Source: Sulfuritalea sp.
GTDB taxonomy: Bacteria; Pseudomonadota; Gammaproteobacteria; Burkholderiales; Rhodocyclaceae
Direction of reading: 5' to 3'
Length of the DNA stretch: 64,000 bases
Assembly (NCBI GenBank): GCA_030247575.1
Contig: JAOTRV010000015.1
Coordinates: forward strand, 1-64,000
Shown one piece after another: positions 59,019 to 64,000 of the stretch. Below the pieces are notes generated by a model that saw only the letters and a list, made by a program, of their open reading frames with translations, searched no databases and had not been told where the DNA came from. Made by a program: the position numbers and the translations under genes. Every line of letters starts with the position of its first letter. Within the stretch, counting starts at the first letter, position 1.

Positions 59019-61118
59019 ATGTCAGCAGGACTGATGTTTGCGCTGGTCTGTGCGGTGGCGGCAATCGCTTACGGCTGGATCATGAGCCAGTGGATTCTGG
59101 CGCAACCGGCGGGCAACGACCGCATGAAGGAAATCGCAGCGGCCGTTCAGGAGGGCGCCCAAGCCTACCTCAATCGCCAATACACGACGATCGGCATTGT
59201 CGGCGCGGTGCTGGCCGTTCTGATCCTGGTGTTTCTCGGGGCGAAGACGGCGATTGGTTTCGTGATCGGCGCCGTGTTGTCCGGTGCCGCCGGCTACATC
59301 GGCATGAACGTTTCGGTTCGCGCCAACGTCCGCACGGCGCAGGCGGCAACCGTCGGCCTGAACGAGGCGCTCAACGTCGCCTTCAAGGGCGGCGCCATCA
59401 CCGGCATGCTGGTGGTCGGTCTCGGCCTGCTGGGTGTTGCCGGCTATTACACGGTCCTCAAGATGATGGGCGGCTCCGCCGTCAAGATGGAAGACGTCAT
59501 CCATCCGCTGATCGGCCTTGGGTTCGGCTCCTCCCTGATCTCGATTTTCGCCCGTCTTGGCGGCGGCATCTTCACCAAGGGCGCCGACGTCGGTGCTGAC
59601 CTGGTGGGCAAGGTGGAAGCCGGCATTCCCGAGGATGATCCGCGCAACCCCGCCGTGATCGCCGACAACGTCGGCGACAACGTCGGCGACTGCGCCGGCA
59701 TGGCGGCCGACCTGTTCGAGACTTACGCGGTGACGACGGTGGCGACCATGCTGCTCGGAGCGCTGCTGTTCAAGGCGAATGGAGCGGCGGCCGAGGCGGC
59801 CGTGCTTTATCCGCTGGTACTGGGCGGATTCTCGATCATTGCCTCGATCGTCGGCGTGATGTTCGTCAAGACCTCGCCGGGAGCCAAGATCATGAACGCT
59901 CTCTACAAGGGCTTGATCGTTGCCGGAGTGCTGGCGCTGGTGGCGTTCTACCCGCTGACGACCTGGATCGTCGGCGCCGGCCTGCCGACCGATGATGGCA
60001 AGACGATTTCGGCGATGGCGCTCTACGGCGCCGCCGTGATCGGCCTCGTCCTGACCGGTCTGATGGTCTACATCACCGAGTACTACACCGGCACGGAGTT
60101 CAAGCCGGTGCAGCACGTCGCCGAAGCCTCGACCACCGGTCACGGCACCAACATCATCGCCGGTCTCGGCGTTTCGATGAAGGCAACCGCCTGGCCGGTT
60201 CTGTCGGTGTGCGCCGCGATCTGGGCCTCGTACGCGCTGGGTGGCCTCTACGGCATCGCCATCGCCGCCACCTCGATGCTGTCGATGGCCGGCATCGTTG
60301 TCGCGCTCGACGCTTACGGTCCGATCACCGACAACGCTGGCGGCATCGCCGAGATGTCGGAGCTGCCGCCTTCGGTGCGCGCCATCACCGATCCGCTCGA
60401 TGCCGTGGGCAACACCACCAAGGCCGTGACCAAGGGTTACGCCATCGGCTCCGCCGGCCTTGCCGCGCTGGTGCTGTTTGCCGACTTCACGCACGGCCTG
60501 GAATCGCTCAAGCCGGGCATCAAGTTCGCCTTCGACCTGTCCGATCCGGCTGTCATCATCGGCCTCTTCGTTGGCGGCATGGTGCCCTACCTTTTTGCCG
60601 CGATGGGCATGGAAGCGGTGGGCCGCGCCGCCGGTTCCGTGGTTGTCGAAGTGCGTCGCCAGTTCAAGGAGATCAAGGGCATCATGGAAGGCACGGCCAA
60701 GCCGGAATACGGCACCTGCGTCGACATGCTGACCAAGGCCGCGATCAAGGAAATGATGATCCCGTCGCTGCTGCCGGTGCTGGTTCCGGTGGTGGTCGCC
60801 GTTGTCATGAACTTCCTCATGCCCCCGCTGAACGGTGTGGGAGCAGGCGTTCGCGCCCTCGGCGGCGTGCTGATGGGCACCATCGTCACCGGCCTGTTCG
60901 TCGCCATTTCGATGACCACCGGCGGCGGTTGCTGGGATAACGCCAAGAAGTACATCGAGGACGGTCACTTCGGCGGCAAGGGTTCCGAGGCGCACAAGGC
61001 GGCCGTGACCGGTGACACCGTGGGCGATCCGTACAAGGATACGGCCGGCCCGGCGGTGAATCCGCTGATCAAGATCATCAATATCGTGGCTCTGCTGATC
61101 CTGCCGCTGGTGGTGTGA
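59019..61118 (+). CDS. hppA: Membrane-bound H+-translocating pyrophosphatase, K+-independent
   Basis: Couples PPi hydrolysis to proton pumping across the inner membrane. The 699-aa protein has about 16 hydrophobic helices. The PPi/Mg site is visible in [21 protein letters not shown], then [18 protein letters not shown], and near the C-terminus in [21 protein letters not shown]. At the K+-dependence site the sequence is [10 protein letters not shown] with Lys468 and Thr471, the K+-independent signature; K+-dependent enzymes have Ala at the first position. A hairpin terminator follows the stop. Confidence 0.96.
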   Translation: MSAGLMFALVCAVAAIAYGWIMSQWILAQPAGNDRMKEIAAAVQEGAQAYLNRQYTTIGIVGAVLAVLILVFLGAKTAIGFVIGAVLSGAAGYIGMNVSVRANVRTAQAATVGLNEALNVAFKGGAITGMLVVGLGLLGVAGYYTVLKMMGGSAVKMEDVIHPLIGLGFGSSLISIFARLGGGIFTKGADVGADLVGKVEAGIPEDDPRNPAVIADNVGDNVGDCAGMAADLFETYAVTTVATMLLGALLFKANGAAAEAAVLYPLVLGGFSIIASIVGVMFVKTSPGAKIMNALYKGLIVAGVLALVAFYPLTTWIVGAGLPTDDGKTISAMALYGAAVIGLVLTGLMVYITEYYTGTEFKPVQHVAEASTTGHGTNIIAGLGVSMKATAWPVLSVCAAIWASYALGGLYGIAIAATSMLSMAGIVVALDAYGPITDNAGGIAEMSELPPSVRAITDPLDAVGNTTKAVTKGYAIGSAGLAALVLFADFTHGLESLKPGIKFAFDLSDPAVIIGLFVGGMVPYLFAAMGMEAVGRAAGSVVVEVRRQFKEIKGIMEGTAKPEYGTCVDMLTKAAIKEMMIPSLLPVLVPVVVAVVMNFLMPPLNGVGAGVRALGGVLMGTIVTGLFVAISMTTGGGCWDNAKKYIEDGHFGGKGSEAHKAAVTGDTVGDPYKDTAGPAVNPLIKIINIVALLILPLVV

Positions 61119-61129
61119 TTCTTCACGAC

Positions 61130-62872
61130 ATGTTTGACCGAACGGGCAGCCTGCGGGCTGCCCGTTTTTTGTTCACGCTGATCATCGTCGCCGGTGCGGC
61201 GTCGGCCCGCGGGCAGGCAGAACAACCGGAAGCCGCCAGCGGTTTTGCGCCGCGCCCCGCGGTGGTCGGCAAGGGTTTCATGGCCGTCACCGCCAGCGCC
61301 TACGCTACCGACGCCGCTGCGGAAATCCTCCAACTCGGCGGCAATGCGCTGGACGCGGCGATCGCCGCGCAATGGGTGTTGAATCTGGTCGAACCGCAAT
61401 CGTCCGGCATCGGTGGCGGCGGATTCATGCTGCACTGGGATGCCACGCGGCGCCAAGTATCGGCTTGGGATGGCCGCGAGATCGCTCCCCGTGGCGCCAG
61501 CGCTGACTATGCCAAGCGGCCCGATGGCAGTCCGGCGAAGTTTTCCGAAATTTTGGCGACGGGCAGGGCAGTCGGCGTGCCCGGCCTGGTCGCCATGCTC
61601 GAAGCGGCGCATCGCCGCCACGGCAAGCTGCAATGGGAGCGTCTCTTCCGTCCGGCGATCCGTCTTGCCGAAACCGGCTTTGCGATCTCGCCGCGCCTGC
61701 ATCTGCTGTTGCGCGACGATTCGCTGCTGCGCCTCGATGCGGCGGCGCGAGCGCTCTACTATCGCGAGAACGGCGATGCAAAAGCGGTCGGTGAAATCCT
61801 GCGCAATCCGGATCTTGCCGCAACGCTGCGCAGCATTGCGGCGGGTGGGGCCGATGCCCTGCATCACGGCGCAGCGGCAGGTCGTATCGCTGCGGCGTTG
61901 GCGCAACGCGGGGGCATGCTCACGGTGCACGACATGCGCGACTACAAGCCCGTGCAGCGAACCGCGGTGTGCGGTCGCTATCGCCGGTGGAGCATCTGCG
62001 GCATGCCACCTCCTTCATCCGGGGGCATCGGTGTCCTGCAACTGCTGGGGCTGCTGGAACGCAGCGGACCTTCGTCGGGCGATCCCGCATCGCCGGATGC
62101 CGCGCATCTGCTGGCCGAAGCGGGGAGGCTTGCCTATGCCGACCGGGCCCGCTATCTGGCCGACCCGGATTTCGTCGCGGTGCCCATGCGCGAACTGCTG
62201 CAGCCGGAGTATCTGGCGCGGCGTGCAGGCTTGATCGATGCGCGGCGCAGCATGGGCATCGCGCCGCCGGGAACACTTCCGGCCGGTCGCGCCCAGGCCG
62301 ACGATGACGCGCCGGAACTGCCTGCGACCACGCATGTTTCGATCGTCGATCGGGCAGGCAACGCGATCGCCCTGACGAGTTCGATCGAAAGCGCTTTTGG
62401 CAGCCGGATCCAGGTCGACGGCTTCCTGCTCAACAATCAACTCACCGATTTTTCCCGTGCCGCGGAGCGCGACGGTAGGCCGGTGGCCAATCGCCTGGAG
62501 CCGGGCAAGCGCCCCCTGTCTTCGATGGCGCCCACGCTCGTCTTCGATGCCGGCGGAAGGCTGGTTGCCGTGCTGGGTTCGCCCGGCGGCAGCCGGATCA
62601 TCAATTACGTGGCGCGCACTCTCGCCGCGCTGCTCGATGGAGGGCTCGAGCCGGCAGCCGCGGTGGCACTGCCCCACGTCGGCAGCCGCAACGGCGCCAC
62701 GGAAATCGAGCGAGGCCGCGTCTCTGACGCGCTGGCGCTGGAACTGGAAAGGCGCGGCCACGAACTGCAACGCGTCGACATGACCAGCGGCCTGCATCTG
62801 ATCGTGCGTACCGCCGACGGCTGGATCGGCGCAGTGGATCCGCGTCGTGAAGGCGTCGCCTGCGGGGACTGA
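61130..62872 (+). CDS. ggt: Gamma-glutamyltransferase (Ntn-hydrolase)
   Basis: A periplasmic enzyme that cleaves glutathione and transfers gamma-glutamyl groups. The precursor has a signal sequence (FLFTLIIVAGAASARG) and is self-cleaved before the nucleophilic Thr in PATTHVSIVD. NALDAAIAAQWVLNLVEPQSSGIGGGGFM is the N-terminal substrate region, and NRLEPGKRPLSSMAPTLVF with GSPGGSRIINYV closes the active site. I take ATG at 61130 (580 aa), so the hppA terminator hairpin lies inside its first codons. TTG at 61169 and GTG at 61115 are alternatives. Confidence 0.88.
   Translation: MFDRTGSLRAARFLFTLIIVAGAASARGQAEQPEAASGFAPRPAVVGKGFMAVTASAYATDAAAEILQLGGNALDAAIAAQWVLNLVEPQSSGIGGGGFMLHWDATRRQVSAWDGREIAPRGASADYAKRPDGSPAKFSEILATGRAVGVPGLVAMLEAAHRRHGKLQWERLFRPAIRLAETGFAISPRLHLLLRDDSLLRLDAAARALYYRENGDAKAVGEILRNPDLAATLRSIAAGGADALHHGAAAGRIAAALAQRGGMLTVHDMRDYKPVQRTAVCGRYRRWSICGMPPPSSGGIGVLQLLGLLERSGPSSGDPASPDAAHLLAEAGRLAYADRARYLADPDFVAVPMRELLQPEYLARRAGLIDARRSMGIAPPGTLPAGRAQADDDAPELPATTHVSIVDRAGNAIALTSSIESAFGSRIQVDGFLLNNQLTDFSRAAERDGRPVANRLEPGKRPLSSMAPTLVFDAGGRLVAVLGSPGGSRIINYVARTLAALLDGGLEPAAAVALPHVGSRNGATEIERGRVSDALALELERRGHELQRVDMTSGLHLIVRTADGWIGAVDPRREGVACGD
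61143..61170 (+). terminator. Terminator after hppA, inside the ggt 5' region
   Basis: CGGGCAGCC (61143-61151) and GGCTGCCCG (61156-61164) form a perfect 9-bp stem with a TGCG loop followed by TTTTTT (61165-61170). It would end hppA transcription just as ggt begins. Confidence 0.88.
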
Positions 62873-64000
62873 TCAACCCGCCCTGCGGCGGAAGTCTTTG
62901 AGCCGGAAACCGAGCAGCCACAGGGTGGCGAAGTAGGCGGCGATCCCGCCGACGACCACGCCTGCCAGCCGCAGCACGCGCTGACTGCCGCTCATCGTCA
63001 GCCAGGCGGCATCCCTGTCGGCGGCAAACCACAACACGGCGCCCAGAACCGTCAGCGCGGCAAGAAGCTTCAGCATGAACGCGCCCCAGCCCGCCAGAGG
63101 CTGATAGGCGCCGCGCTGGCGCAGGCCGCGCCAGAGCATGGCGGCGTTGAAGCAGGAGGCCAGGCCGATCGACAGCGCCAGGCCGGCATGCTTGAGCCAG
63201 CCGATGAAGGCGATGTTCATCATCTGCGTCAGTGCCAGCGTGATCAGGGCGATTTTCACCGGAGTGCGGATGTCCTGCCTGGCGTAGAAGCCGGGCGCCA
63301 GCACCTTGACCAGAATCAGGCCGGTCAGGCCGACCGAATAGGCGACGAGAGCTTCGCGGCTGCGCAACACGTCGGCGGCGGCAAATGCGCCGTACTGGAA
63401 CAGGGTCGACAGCAGCGGGGTGGCCAGCATCGCCAGCGCCAGCGACGCAGGCAGGGTCAGCATCAGGGTCAGGCGCAGGCCCCAGTCGAGCAATGCCGAA
63501 AAATCCTCCGTCCTGCCGGCGGCATGGGTTTTCGCCAGACTCGGCAGCAGGATGGTGCCGAGCGCCGCTCCGAGCAGCCCGGCGGGGAACTCCATCATGC
63601 GGTCCGCGTAGTAGAGCCATGACACGCTGCCGCTTTCGAGGAATGAGGCGAAGATGGTATTGATCAGCAGGCTGATCTGGGACACCGATACACCCAGCAC
63701 CGCCGGCGCCATCAAATGGAAGATTCTGCGCACGCCCTCGTCGCGCCAGACCGGGTCGAAGCGCGGCAGCATGCCTATCTTGGCCAGGGCGGGAAGCTGG
63801 ATTCCCAGTTGCAGCGCGCCGCCGAGAAAAACCGCCCAGGCCAGCGCCATCACGGGCGGATCGAACCAGGGCGCGGCGAAGAGCGCCATGCCGATGAAGG
63901 ACAGGTTGAGCAGGACCGGCGTGAAGGCCGGAAGGGCGAACCGGCTCCATGTGTTGAGGATGCCGGCGGCCATCGCCACCAGCGACATGAACAGGATGTA
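62873..64000 (-). CDS. murJ: Lipid II flippase MurJ (5' end outside the window)
   Basis: MurJ flips lipid II across the inner membrane for peptidoglycan synthesis. The reading frame stays open to the right edge, giving about 375 residues of a roughly 512-aa family, so some 135 N-terminal residues are missing. Many hydrophobic helices are present. Family segments visible are [59 protein letters not shown] and the C-terminal [24 protein letters not shown]. It ends one base after the convergent ggt. Confidence 0.95.
   Translation of the reverse strand, partial: YILFMSLVAMAAGILNTWSRFALPAFTPVLLNLSFIGMALFAAPWFDPPVMALAWAVFLGGALQLGIQLPALAKIGMLPRFDPVWRDEGVRRIFHLMAPAVLGVSVSQISLLINTIFASFLESGSVSWLYYADRMMEFPAGLLGAALGTILLPSLAKTHAAGRTEDFSALLDWGLRLTLMLTLPASLALAMLATPLLSTLFQYGAFAAADVLRSREALVAYSVGLTGLILVKVLAPGFYARQDIRTPVKIALITLALTQMMNIAFIGWLKHAGLALSIGLASCFNAAMLWRGLRQRGAYQPLAGWGAFMLKLLAALTVLGAVLWFAADRDAAWLTMSGSQRVLRLAGVVVGGIAAYFATLWLLGFRLKDFRRRAG

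Noticed and set aside
59022-60995. Long open frame (657 codons) antisense to hppA
   Set aside because: It mirrors the codon-position GC bias of hppA. The translation is His/Asp/Gly-rich with no domain, and hppA is certain.

Overview
This window is chromosomal DNA of a Gram-negative betaproteobacterium, most likely of the Rhodocyclales (inference). Gene orders accA-tilS, ndk-rlmN-pilF-rodZ-ispG-hisS-yfgM-bamB-der-hfq-hflX-hflK-hflC-DUF2065-hisZ-purA and exbB-exbD-lpxK-Trm112-kdsB-adk are the conserved betaproteobacterial ones. LPS genes, BAM and pilus lipoproteins, TRAP transport, c-type cytochromes and a glyoxylate shunt fit an aerobic or facultative organism living on organic acids. I see no phage, insertion sequence, CRISPR array or integron; the window is dense, conserved and mostly core.

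Layout. 1-2.2 kb: the 3' end of an rRNA operon (5S rRNA and terminator), then accA and a short tilS. 2.2-8 kb: a C4-dicarboxylate module, with FixJ-type regulator and sensor kinase (dctR, dctS) divergent from a DctPQM TRAP transporter. 8.1-23.6 kb: a long housekeeping run from ndk to purA. 23.7-30.2 kb: tRNA-Leu(CAG), rnr, a fatty-acid desaturase, rpmG/rpmB, radC, coaBC and dut. 30.2-34.5 kb: a redox island with a di-heme cytochrome convergent to flavocytochrome c sulfide dehydrogenase (fccAB) and a multiheme cytochrome that fuses a NapC/NirT quinol-dehydrogenase module to an ethylbenzene-dehydrogenase-type heme-binding domain. 34.9-36 kb: lrgAB. 36.1-48.2 kb: an acetate/glyoxylate region (aceB with a divergent LysR regulator, aceA with palindromic operators, icd divergent from aceK), interrupted by an alpha/beta hydrolase, rraA, clpA/clpS and a cold-shock gene. 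48.2-52.1 kb: a pseudouridine synthase, a tiny Ala/Lys-rich exported protein, a DUF192 protein, slyX, sodB behind an IscR-like box, and xseA. 52.1-56.3 kb: a long intergenic region with two inverted DnaA boxes, then exbBD-lpxK-kdsB-adk. 56.3-61.1 kb: a pyrophosphate-centred group (two phosphofructokinases, one clearly of PPi type, plus a K+-independent H+-pumping pyrophosphatase). 61.1-64 kb: gamma-glutamyltransferase and the 3' part of murJ, which runs off the right edge.

How the parts work together. Dicarboxylates enter by DctPQM under DctSR control. Acetate-derived carbon is split at isocitrate between Icd, controlled by the AceK kinase/phosphatase, and AceA/AceB. PPi-PFK and H+-PPase together would make sugar-phosphate flux reversible and conserve PPi energy as a proton gradient. 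The FccAB/NapC-fusion island suggests a periplasmic electron path between reduced sulfur, cytochromes and the quinone pool. That fusion cytochrome is the least ordinary gene here and the best candidate for an undescribed system.
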